Shown here: positions 1 through 5,002 of the stretch, one piece after another | Layout: the number at the start of each line of letters is the position of its first letter | Numbering within the stretch: the first letter of the stretch is position 1 | Assembly (NCBI GenBank): GCA_020722685.1 | Contig: DYKH01000299.1 | Location: 1 to 5,127, forward strand | DNA length: 5,127 nt | From: Caldithrix sp. | GTDB lineage: Bacteria > KSB1 > UBA2214 > DYKH01 | Reading direction: 5' to 3' | Position numbers and translations under genes: made by a program | The notes under the pieces: model-generated | Seen by the model: the letters and a program-made list of their open reading frames with translations, nothing else | Database searches by the model: none | What the model was told of the DNA's origin: nothing

Positions 1-8
1 CGCTATAC

Positions 9-34
9 AGATTTCTCGCTCCGCTCGAAATGAC
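9..34. repeat. REP-like imperfect palindrome
   Basis: The arms ATTTC (11-15) and GAAAT (27-31) are inverted, and the 11-base centre is partly symmetric through GC/GC. The outer context, AG before the first arm and GA after the second, also surrounds the palindrome at 1147-1170. Short intergenic palindromes of the form ATTYC...GRAAT are common dispersed repeats in bacteria. That this is one is an inference from form, since only a genome-wide copy count could prove it. Confidence 0.4.
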
Positions 35-60
35 AACGGACCTGAACTGTTACCCTCATA

Positions 61-99
61 CAAAAAAGCCCAGAATGTGCGATTGCTTTCTCCTGGGCT
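61..99 (-). terminator. Intrinsic terminator of the acidic protein-Nudix unit
   Basis: Read on the minus strand, AGCCCAG (99-93) pairs with CTGGGCT (73-67) as a perfect 7-bp stem. A G-T and an A-T pair can extend it inward. A run of six T follows on the minus strand (67-62, the first T being the last base of the stem). It starts 37 nt after the Nudix stop codon and fits a Rho-independent terminator for that gene. The plus strand has no T-tract after the hairpin, so it should act in one direction only. Confidence 0.88.
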
Positions 100-136
100 A
101 TCCCTATCCATCTCAAAGGAAATTAAACGAATTCCG

Positions 137-607
137 TCACGCTTGATTCATCAGGTTATTGCGCACAAGAAACGCCTTCTCCACCAACGGCACGATTCCA
201 TCCGTGACAGCTAACTTCCGAATTTCATCTACGGTAAACCATGCCGCTTGATTGATGTCGCTAGCAGCTCGCAGTTCACCTTTCAGGTATTCGGCTAAGT
301 AATCTATGACGATGTAATGGTATTGTACTCTATGATTACGGTCCCGCTGAATATATTCAAATATCTCCAGGTAATCACGAATATCGGCTACGATGCCGCA
401 CTCTTCATATAGTTCCCGATGCAATGCCTGTTCGAGTCGTTCCCCGGTTTCTACCAACCCTCCAGGCACCGACCACATACCTTTCCTCGGTTGCCGACCC
501 CTTTGTACCAGCAGAACCCGATCCCCGCGCATGACGACAGCGCCAACGCCCACACGCGGATGGGTGGGATACTCGCGTCCCTTGGGAGTGTGAAGATTTG
601 GGCTCAT
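137..607 (-). CDS. Nudix hydrolase (ADP-ribose pyrophosphatase-like)
   Basis: This 156-residue protein is a single Nudix domain. The Nudix box G-x5-E-x7-R-E-L-x-E-E-x-G-I is complete at residues 50-72: G50, E56, R64-E65, E68-E69 and G71, where the glutamates bind the catalytic Mg2+ or Mn2+. Before it lies the usual first strand pair (VGVGAVVMRGDRVLLVQR, 19-36) and the W-S-V-P-G-G turn (45-50). Such enzymes cleave nucleoside diphosphates linked to another group. The overall look is closest to small ADP-ribose or NDP-sugar pyrophosphatases, but residues outside the box set the substrate and I cannot fix it. The start is ATG at 607. Its Shine-Dalgarno is poor: AGGA lies 18 nt upstream, farther than normal, so translation may depend on the acidic gene 51 bp upstream. 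The protein is cytosolic, with no signal peptide. A terminator follows 37 nt after the stop. Confidence 0.93.
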   Translation of the reverse strand: MSPNLHTPKGREYPTHPRVGVGAVVMRGDRVLLVQRGRQPRKGMWSVPGGLVETGERLEQALHRELYEECGIVADIRDYLEIFEYIQRDRNHRVQYHYIVIDYLAEYLKGELRAASDINQAAWFTVDEIRKLAVTDGIVPLVEKAFLVRNNLMNQA

Positions 608-658
608 CGACGATTGCGAAAGAATTCCTACAGTGACGGGGCATACAAGCAGGAAGGC

Positions 659-1006
659 TTACTCCCAATCGTCATCGCCTTCCCATTCGGGGGCACCTTC
701 AATCCAGTCGTCCTCGGATTCTTCCCATTCTTCCTCTTCCTCGTCTTCCCAATCCTCATCTTCCCAATACTCTTCTTCCCACTCGTCCTCATCGGCGCTT
801 TCCTTCTCTACTTCTTCTTCCTTTTCCCCTTCTTCCCAATCAGCGTCCGCTTCGGTTTCCTCTTCCAAGTACTCTTCCCACTCCTCACTGGATTCTTCTT
901 CGTCATCAAAGAGGCCGTTGTCCTCCGATTCGGATTCGTTATCCCGAAGAGAGAATTGGTCGTTCAGGTTTTCTTCATCATCATCAAATATGCGTCTCTT
1001 GGCCAT
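659..1006 (-). CDS. Highly acidic Trp/Glu-rich low-complexity protein, function unknown
   Basis: I do not recognise a family. The 115-residue product has 44 Glu and 20 Asp (56 percent acidic) but only six Lys/Arg, three of them in the N-terminal K3-R4-R5. There are nine Trp, at 43, 57, 76, 81, 86, 94, 101, 108 and 114. Eight are followed by Glu and eight preceded by Asp or Glu, giving a repeated [DE]-W-E motif. From W76 the spacing is 5, 5, 8, 7, 7 and 6. It has no signal peptide or membrane segment and should be soluble and largely disordered. I chose ATG at 1006 because GAGGA lies 4 nt upstream (1011-1015) and a good promoter sits just before it. The frame stays open to a GTG at 1090, but that start lies upstream of the promoter. 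The TAA stop is 51 bp before the Nudix gene with no terminator between, so the two are probably co-transcribed. Inferred possibilities are a nucleic-acid-mimicking or polyanionic binding protein. Confidence 0.75.
   Translation of the reverse strand: MAKRRIFDDDEENLNDQFSLRDNESESEDNGLFDDEEESSEEWEEYLEEETEADADWEEGEKEEEVEKESADEDEWEEEYWEDEDWEDEEEEEWEESEDDWIEGAPEWEGDDDWE
661..903. repeat. Polypyrimidine/polypurine low-complexity tract inside the acidic gene
   Basis: The plus strand here is almost all C and T, and the coding (minus) strand is correspondingly G/A-rich because Glu codons dominate. Variants of CTTCCCA recur on the plus strand near 680, 721, 746, 761, 776, 836 and 876, each marking a Trp-Glu coding unit. 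The irregular spacing suggests expansion by slippage or unequal exchange followed by divergence. The tract also creates long spurious Ser-rich and Phe-rich reading frames on the plus strand. Confidence 0.6.
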
Positions 1007-1010
1007 ATTT

Positions 1011-1015
1011 TCCTC
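1011..1015 (-). promoter_or_regulatory. Ribosome binding site fixing the acidic gene start
   Basis: GAGGA on the minus strand is separated by AAAT from the ATG at 1006-1004. It is the only good Shine-Dalgarno for this reading frame, and it decides for the 115-residue protein over the 143-residue version starting at GTG 1090. Confidence 0.7.
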
Positions 1016-1039
1016 AACCAAATTAAACCAGCCACTCTG

Positions 1040-1068
1040 CTTATAAACTCTAAAGCTATCTGAAGCAA
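1040..1068 (-). promoter_or_regulatory. Sigma70-type promoter for the acidic protein-Nudix unit
   Basis: On the minus strand the -35 box is TTGCTT (1068-1063), then a 17-nt spacer, then the -10 box TATAAG (1045-1040), which matches five of six consensus bases. Initiation would fall near 1033, giving a leader of about 27 nt that contains the GAGGA ribosome binding site. The -35 match is only moderate, so there may be an activator or low basal activity. The distal end of the candidate 1071-1212 element abuts the -35 box. Confidence 0.6.
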
Positions 1069-1070
1069 TT

Positions 1071-1212
1071 GTTAGATTGCAACCGATCACAGGATGCCGT
1101 CACCCCTACGTATTCAGAGGTCTCCCGCTGACGTGCTATGCAAAAGAGATTCCTGCATAGGCAGGAATGAAAGCGCTCGCAAGGCATCCCGTAATTGACT
1201 ACGTTAGATTGC
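1071..1212. mobile_element. Candidate small palindromic (MITE/REP-like) element with 10-bp flanking direct repeats
   Basis: GTTAGATTGC occurs exactly at 1071-1080 and again at 1203-1212, enclosing 122 bp, as a target-site duplication would. Inside, GGATGCC (1092-1098) and its complement GGCATCC (1183-1189) lie 11 and 13 nt from the ends. A perfect 8-bp-arm palindrome lies between them at 1149-1168. The segment holds no convincing ORF. One 10-bp repeat pair at this distance could arise by chance somewhere in a 5-kb window, so the call rests on the combination of repeat, nested inverted repeats and intergenic position. Confidence 0.3.
1147..1170. repeat. REP-like perfect palindrome
   Basis: ATTCCTGC (1149-1156) and GCAGGAAT (1161-1168) form a perfect 8-bp stem around the 4-base loop ATAG. 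The flanks AG and GA match those of the palindrome at 9-34. There is no T-tract on either strand, so it is not a classical terminator, though the hairpin could stabilise the 3' end of the glycosyltransferase mRNA. The shape matches the ATTCC...GGAAT dispersed repeats known in many bacteria. Confidence 0.55.
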
Positions 1213-1224
1213 GTTTATTTTCTG

Positions 1225-1374
1225 TCAAGCCCAGAATTTGCCTGGCAAGAGCAAACCGAAGATAGAAATCAAAAGCAAAAAGTCAAGGATTAATTTTCTC
1301 CAGACCGCCGAATCATCAAATTTCTTGGGATTTGCCAATCGCTGAAAGCGCCGTATCATCGCACCCTTTTTCAT
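1225..1374 (-). CDS. Possible 49-residue single-pass membrane protein
   Basis: I do not recognise it. The ORF runs from ATG at 1374 to TGA at 1225. The N-terminal half is basic (K2, K3, R8, R9, R12, K17, K18). A hydrophobic stretch at residues 28-43, rich in Leu and Ile with one Asp at 31, could form one membrane helix. Positive-inside logic would place the N terminus in the cytoplasm. The shape is protein-like and the base composition is more AT-rich than the repeat-like DNA before it. Against it, no Shine-Dalgarno precedes the first ATG. The internal ATG at codon 6 has AAGGG 4 nt upstream and would give 44 residues. It lies 134 bp after GT9 in the same direction and could be read from the glycosyltransferase transcript. 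It may instead be a gene remnant or a chance ORF. Confidence 0.38.
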   Translation of the reverse strand: MKKGAMIRRFQRLANPKKFDDSAVWRKLILDFLLLISIFGLLLPGKFWA

Positions 1375-1383
1375 TACGCATCA

Positions 1384-1399
1384 TTTCGCAGGGACGAAA
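1384..1399. repeat. Short palindrome, third possible REP-like copy
   Basis: TTTCG (1384-1388) and CGAAA (1395-1399) are inverted around six bases. On the minus strand the second arm continues as CGAAATGA, a string also found at 26-33 on the plus strand within the first palindrome. This suggests the same repeat family in opposite orientation. The arms are short and the match could be chance. Confidence 0.28.
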
Positions 1400-1481
1400 G
1401 CAAACGGGCTTTGCCGCCGCTCAAATGGCCCGGCCTGCCGCCACCAGTCTCGAACCGCCTCAGCATTTGGGGACTCCATCT

Positions 1482-1494
1482 CCCGTCGTACGGG
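1482..1494 (-). other. Small GC-rich hairpin just after the GT9 stop
   Basis: CCCGT (minus strand 1494-1490) pairs with ACGGG (1486-1482) around ACG. It begins 14 nt after the GT9 stop codon. No T-tract follows, so it is not a standard intrinsic terminator. It could stabilise the mRNA 3' end or be incidental. Confidence 0.25.
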
Positions 1495-1508
1495 GCCGCT
1501 GCAAGCTA

Positions 1509-2612
1509 CTATTTGGGACGGAGCAGCTTAATGGCCGCCTGTATGACCTGGTCAGCATTTACCGAGGCGCATCTCGAATCCGGCGCCCGCACGGCTATGA
1601 ACGGATCACCGACGGGTTTCCATTGGGCGGGATCCGTGGGACCGAACACGGCGACCAAAGGTGTGCCAACCGATGCAGCAAGATGCATCACTCCTGTATC
1701 ATTACACACCAGCAGCGCGGCCTGAGAAAAGATTGCCGCCAGCTCCCGCAAGGAAAGATTCGCGATTTGCACAGCGGGATATCTCAGGTTGGCAATCAAT
1801 TCACGGCCCAAGTTTTCTTCGTGTGGGCCCCAGGTTACCAACAATTGAGCACCAAACATTTTTCCCAGTTTTTCCCCTGCATAGGCAAAATTCCTGACGG
1901 GCCAACGATTTTCTATCTTACCGGCACCAGGATGTATGGCAATGAGGGGATTTTGCGGAATCCAACCCATAGATTGTAGATGACCTCGCGCTCGCTCTTT
2001 TTCTGCAGGAAGCAAGGTAAGGTGTTCATGCAAATCCACTGTGTCGGCGCCGATGTATCGCACGATGTCGAGATTGCGCTCGCTCTGGTGACGAAAAGAA
2101 TTCGCGTAGGGAGCGATGAGATTGTAAAAGAAATTTCGTCGGGTTCCGGCAAAAAGTCGATGTCCGGAACCCAAAATGTAGCGCGCATTGCTGAACCGGG
2201 CTATGAGGTCGCTGGTCAAAGAATGCGAAACGGTATTCAGAACAATGGCCAAGTCGTAGCCGGATCGCAACTGTCGCCAAAAACAGATGAGATATTTGAA
2301 AGTCCAATCGCGTCCATGCTCATAAAAAGGGATGACGGCATTCAAGCAATCATGATGATCGGCTAACGAAGCAGTGTATTTCCGCGCCACCACGGCTATG
2401 TGGGCATCAGGAAATCTTGCACGAATGGCCTTAAAGACGGGCGTGGCAAGGAGGAAATCCCCCAATTGGTCGTGTTGGCGGACGATAAGAACTCGTCTCA
2501 CTACGGCGGGATCAAAATCCTGTCGTGAGAGTGTGGGTCTGCCTAATAGGCTTTCCAAAAGGCGAAGTTGATTGTGTTTGAAATACTGTTCAAAGCGGTT
2601 CCAGAGCGTCAC
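1509..2612 (-). CDS. Glycosyltransferase family 9 (heptosyltransferase-like)
   Basis: This 367-residue GT-B protein matches ADP-heptose:LPS heptosyltransferases and their relatives. The N-terminal nucleotide-fold motif VLIVRQHDQLGDFLLATP is at 41-58, and D52 corresponds to the catalytic Asp of WaaC-type enzymes. The C-terminal domain has the HPGAG loop (227-231) followed by R236-W237-P238. The family signature NDTGVMHLAA (304-313) leads into GTPLVAVFGPTDP (316-328), which forms the nucleotide-sugar pocket. Before the first strand is a roughly 38-residue extension whose start (residues 4-25) can form an amphipathic helix, as in peripheral inner-membrane GT9 enzymes. The likely role is transfer of heptose or a similar sugar to LPS core or another surface glycan. 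The donor cannot be fixed from sequence. It starts with GTG at 2612, overlapping the upstream TGA as GTGA, with AGGGG 9 nt upstream. It ends with tandem TAG TAG. It is the last gene of the operon. Confidence 0.95.
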   Translation of the reverse strand: MTLWNRFEQYFKHNQLRLLESLLGRPTLSRQDFDPAVVRRVLIVRQHDQLGDFLLATPVFKAIRARFPDAHIAVVARKYTASLADHHDCLNAVIPFYEHGRDWTFKYLICFWRQLRSGYDLAIVLNTVSHSLTSDLIARFSNARYILGSGHRLFAGTRRNFFYNLIAPYANSFRHQSERNLDIVRYIGADTVDLHEHLTLLPAEKERARGHLQSMGWIPQNPLIAIHPGAGKIENRWPVRNFAYAGEKLGKMFGAQLLVTWGPHEENLGRELIANLRYPAVQIANLSLRELAAIFSQAALLVCNDTGVMHLAASVGTPLVAVFGPTDPAQWKPVGDPFIAVRAPDSRCASVNADQVIQAAIKLLRPK

Positions 2613-3721
2613 GTATGCCGTCCCCTCTTTCGCTTTATCTGTTCGGAAAACAGTCGTTCCAGACGGTCAATCATCAGATCTATGGTGAAATACTCAAGCA
2701 CACGCCGCCGGCCCTTTTCCCCCCAACTCACTGCTTTCAGTGGATCACCTAACATCTCGTTCATGGCAGCAGATAAAGCAGATTCGTCGCCCGTTGGAAC
2801 CAGGCGCCCGGTTTCGCCGTCCACGACAATCTCCGGCATGGAGCTCACGTTGGTGGTGATGGTAGGCTTGGCCGCGGCCATGGCTTCGATGAGCACAATG
2901 CCAAAGCCCTCCCACAACGAGGGCAGCACCAGCATATCGATTCCCAGCATAACCTCTACGATGTTTTTCTGAAATCCAAGCAAATGAATACGCCGGATAA
3001 GCCGGTGATCGAAGATGAATCGCTCGATCATCGATCTCAGCGGCCCCTCGCCCGCTAACAGCAAATGTGCATGAGGAAACTTGTCCGCCGTCCGGGCAAA
3101 GGCGGCTAAGAGACAGGCAATACCTTTGCGCTCATCAAGTTGGCCGACAAAGCCGATCAGCGCCGCCTCCTTGTCAAGGCCCAAGACGGATCGCAGGTCC
3201 GTTTTGGCCGGTCGCTGAAAGGGCGCCGGATCGATGCCGTTATAGATAACCTGGATCCTCGCCTCGTCCAGCCAGGGGGCATTCTTCAAGAGGGCAGATT
3301 TGGTCGCCTCCGAGTTGGCGATGACGCAATCGGCCAGCCAGTTATAGCTGAGACGATAGCGCAGCCGGTTCTTCAAGGGATAGTCGACGCCCCGTCTGGG
3401 GATGACGACGCAGCGAGGAAAGAGCGTGGCGGCCAGCCCGACAATGCGTAGCTCTTTATCCATATTCGCCAGAACAATGTCAAATGACTCGCGCTTTAGC
3501 AGTAGTGCGGCACGTAGAATTGCCAGAGGGTTCAAATCGCCGCGAAACTGCGTGCGGAATACTTGAATTCCCTGTTCCTCGGCGCGAACAGTCAATTCGG
3601 TGTGGGGCCGGCACAACAGCGCGACACGATGCCCTCGCTTCTTCAACTCAGTCAATGTGCGCAGCATCCACACTTCGCCGCCGCCGAACATTTGAATGGA
3701 ATTGGCAAAAAGTATGTTCAT
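2609..3721 (-). CDS. Glycosyltransferase family 4 (GT1-type GT-B fold)
   Basis: This 370-residue, full-length retaining glycosyltransferase begins with MNILFANSIQMFGGGEVWML (1-20), where the Gly-rich G13-G14-G15-E16 loop between the first strand and helix binds acceptor or phosphate. The middle has IANSEATK (134-141) and VIYNGID (158-164), standard for the domain link. The donor-binding half has GFVGQLDERKG (190-200), with R198 and K199 as the expected diphosphate ligands, LLLAGEGP (220-227), and the E-x7-E motif E271-E279 within LPSLWEGFGIVLIEAMA. The C-terminal VDGETGRLVP (300-309) is typical. It should transfer a sugar from an NDP-sugar to a lipid-linked or LPS acceptor on the cytoplasmic side of the membrane. 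ATG at 3721 overlaps the preceding TGA as ATGA, with GGAG 5 nt upstream. Its own TGA overlaps the GTG of the GT9 gene, so the three glycosyltransferases form one coupled unit. The acceptor and sugar are unknown. Confidence 0.96.
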   Translation of the reverse strand: MNILFANSIQMFGGGEVWMLRTLTELKKRGHRVALLCRPHTELTVRAEEQGIQVFRTQFRGDLNPLAILRAALLLKRESFDIVLANMDKELRIVGLAATLFPRCVVIPRRGVDYPLKNRLRYRLSYNWLADCVIANSEATKSALLKNAPWLDEARIQVIYNGIDPAPFQRPAKTDLRSVLGLDKEAALIGFVGQLDERKGIACLLAAFARTADKFPHAHLLLAGEGPLRSMIERFIFDHRLIRRIHLLGFQKNIVEVMLGIDMLVLPSLWEGFGIVLIEAMAAAKPTITTNVSSMPEIVVDGETGRLVPTGDESALSAAMNEMLGDPLKAVSWGEKGRRRVLEYFTIDLMIDRLERLFSEQIKRKRGRHT

Positions 3722-4863
3722 GCCGTCTCCACATCTGCCAAGCGGTGAATCGCGCGAACGGTGTCCTCGGCATTGTGATACTTTTGCACCCAGGCTCTGC
3801 CTGCGATTCCATATTGCTTCCTCAGTTCCGGATTCATAATCAAACGCATCAATTCAACGCGCAGATTTTCGGCGTTCACCTCGATGAAGGGATGATCCGG
3901 GTAGGCTTTGGCAAAACCGAAAGCGAGACAGGAACAAGTTGGAATCTCCATGGCCAATGCCTCCAACGAGTTGATCCCGTAACCCAAATCGCCAATCTGG
4001 TCGACAAAAACATCGCAGGTCTGCTTGAGGCGGATAGCCTGATCGTAGGGCAAATGCTCTATAAGCACCATTTCCACGGGATGGCTTTTCGCCAAGTCCT
4101 GTATGATGGGAACAATAATGTGGCTACCCTTTGCCTGCCAACTGGTGGGCGCGTGACCGATTCGGATCTTACCATGCGCACGTTTCGGCTGCGGCTGAAA
4201 CCTGCCGACATCGAAGGGGAAAAAGACATGATGAATACGAGGGTGCAGGCGAAGATGATCGAACTCTACCGTGACGTTGACATCACTTAAGGCATCAATG
4301 GTTGGAATGACCCCGCGCGTGCGCAAGTCACTGCCGGTGTAGCAGCAAATGATTTTCTTCCCCAGCGCCTTTTGCCGCTTGATAAAACCGGAATGGCGAT
4401 AGAAATCCAAACCGCCATCCAATTGATAGACATCGAACTGATCCAAGGCGAATTTGCGGATGGCGCGCTCGACCTTTGGACGCCAAAGCAGATCACGGAG
4501 CTGAACCAGTACCTTTTCGGCCAAAGAATGGGGTTGCCAGATCACCGGGATGCTAGCCGGAATGCGCGCGACATTGGCAACCGCCAGCTTTTCCGGCGCG
4601 GAGACACGCCTTTTGAGCCACTTTGTGCCGGCAAAGTCGATGAACGGCAGGTCAAGGCAAATATCCTCAAAGTAGCTGCGGCGGTCGCGGAAAAGCGTCA
4701 CCAAGCGGCTGCTGAAGCCGAGCTTGCGTTCGGCCAAGACAAACTGGCCCGGTACGCCAGCGGTGTTCATGGGGGCAATATGGAGGATGGTAGGGTACTT
4801 GACATCTTTCATTGCAGCAGACTGGGACAGCTTTAGATAATCGGGGACGCCGTAAAAATCCAT
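3718..4863 (-). CDS. Divergent GT-B glycosyltransferase
   Basis: Up to 381 residues from the ATG at 4863. The N-terminal Rossmann start TILHIAPMNTAGVPGQF (25-41) has the A-G-V-P-G loop typical of GT4-like enzymes. A GSDLR segment (177-181) and HHVFFPFD (211-218) mark the centre. The second domain starts at KIRIGHAPT (232-240). The usual E-x7-E donor motif is altered: GDLGYGINSLEALAMEIP (291-308) keeps E301 but lacks a Glu eight residues earlier. It is therefore a GT-B protein with an unusual or weakened sugar-nucleotide site. It probably adds one residue in the same surface glycan as the two downstream enzymes. The start is uncertain. ATG 4863 lies inside the 37-codon upstream ORF, while ATG 4812 (codon 18, MKDVKYP) matches where such proteins normally begin and would give 364 residues. 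Neither has a Shine-Dalgarno. A missed T in a T6 run would instead fuse this frame to the upstream ORF. Its TGA overlaps the next ATG. Confidence 0.88.
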   Translation of the reverse strand: MDFYGVPDYLKLSQSAAMKDVKYPTILHIAPMNTAGVPGQFVLAERKLGFSSRLVTLFRDRRSYFEDICLDLPFIDFAGTKWLKRRVSAPEKLAVANVARIPASIPVIWQPHSLAEKVLVQLRDLLWRPKVERAIRKFALDQFDVYQLDGGLDFYRHSGFIKRQKALGKKIICCYTGSDLRTRGVIPTIDALSDVNVTVEFDHLRLHPRIHHVFFPFDVGRFQPQPKRAHGKIRIGHAPTSWQAKGSHIIVPIIQDLAKSHPVEMVLIEHLPYDQAIRLKQTCDVFVDQIGDLGYGINSLEALAMEIPTCSCLAFGFAKAYPDHPFIEVNAENLRVELMRLIMNPELRKQYGIAGRAWVQKYHNAEDTVRAIHRLADVETA

Positions 4864-4946
4864 GCAAAAAAGGGGTCTGGTTGCTTTAAGGCCAGACGAA
4901 AGTCCGGATCAATTTCAAAATCTTTTTTCAATATTTCGATCGACAT
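4833..4946 (-). CDS. 37-residue ORF ahead of the glycosyltransferases (leader peptide or frameshifted N terminus)
   Basis: I do not recognise the product. ATG at 4946 has an almost perfect Shine-Dalgarno, GGAGGA (4959-4954), 7 nt upstream, the strongest in the window. The peptide begins MSIEILKKDFEIDPDF and continues through K21-Q22-P23-D24-P25-F26-F27 to TAA at 4833. It overlaps the first 31 nt of the longest glycosyltransferase reading and stops 20 nt before that gene's internal ATG at 4812. Three readings are possible. It may be a small leader gene coupled to the glycosyltransferase. It may be the true N terminus, separated by one missing T in the T6 run at 4866-4871, in which case the joined protein would be about 409 residues. 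Or it may be a remnant. A terminator-like hairpin lies inside it at 4866-4897. The strong ribosome site argues that something real starts here. Confidence 0.5.
   Translation of the reverse strand: MSIEILKKDFEIDPDFRLALKQPDPFFAWIFTASPII
4866..4897 (-). promoter_or_regulatory. Hairpin followed by T6: possible attenuator inside the 37-codon ORF
   Basis: On the minus strand GTCTGG (4897-4892) pairs with CCAGAC (4880-4875) around an 11-nt loop. CCC and then TTTTTT (4871-4866) follow. The 6-bp stem with four G-C pairs plus a T-run resembles a weak intrinsic terminator, although the 3-nt gap before the T-run is not ideal. Because it sits in translated sequence just before the first glycosyltransferase, ribosomes on the small ORF would open it, as in translation-linked attenuation. 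This is an inference from position. Confidence 0.3.
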
Positions 4947-4953
4947 CGCCTTT

Positions 4954-4959
4954 TCCTCC
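4954..4959 (-). promoter_or_regulatory. Strong Shine-Dalgarno of the 37-codon ORF
   Basis: GGAGGA on the minus strand is followed by 7 nt (AAAGGCG) and ATG at 4946. It is the only clear ribosome binding site upstream of the first glycosyltransferase, whose own candidate starts at 4863 and 4812 lack one. Confidence 0.6.
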
Positions 4960-5002
4960 GCCGTGCTCTACTGCTTCGAGAAGGCCATCGTATGTACGGT
5001 TT

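Larger units (their letters stand above)
1375..1508. other. Intergenic stretch behind GT9 with palindromes, no convincing gene
   Basis: Two short minus-strand frames are open here: one continues the GT9 frame after its tandem TAG TAG stops, and one starts at an ATG near 1478. Neither has a usable ribosome binding site. The stretch contains a small GC hairpin (1482-1494) and a palindrome (1384-1399) and looks like repeat-type intergenic DNA. Confidence 0.4.

Noticed and set aside
633..1046. Plus-strand 137-codon Ser-rich ORF
   Set aside because: It is the antisense shadow of the acidic gene: Glu-rich codons on one strand give Ser-rich codons on the other. It has no ribosome site, and the minus strand has a promoter and Shine-Dalgarno.
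419..1063. Plus-strand 214-codon ORF with a long Phe/Leu-rich, membrane-like part
   Set aside because: The hydrophobic part arises from the polypyrimidine tract of the acidic gene, and its first part runs antisense to the conserved Nudix coding sequence.
1201..1228. Second promoter candidate: TTGACA (1228-1223, minus strand) with TAACGT 16 nt on
   Set aside because: The -35 box is perfect but the -10 match is only three of six bases, and the closer TTGCTT/TATAAG promoter explains the acidic gene better.
66..1241. 14 of 15 identical bases between 66-80 and 1227-1241 (AAGCCCAGAAT...)
   Set aside because: An 11-base exact match is expected a few times by chance in a window this size, and only the first copy forms a terminator.
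1410..1508. Short minus-strand ORFs behind GT9, one of 32 codons starting near 1478 and ending just before the 49-codon ORF
   Set aside because: GGGAG lies directly against the ATG with no proper spacing, two frames are equally open because of the GC-rich sequence, and the 3' end falls in a palindromic repeat-like stretch.
1332..1979. Plus-strand 215-codon ORF over the GT9 3' end
   Set aside because: It covers the GT9 family signature on the opposite strand and has no protein-like features of its own.
3484..4290. Plus-strand 268-codon ORF
   Set aside because: It lies antisense to two well-supported glycosyltransferases, shows no recognisable motif and has no Shine-Dalgarno.
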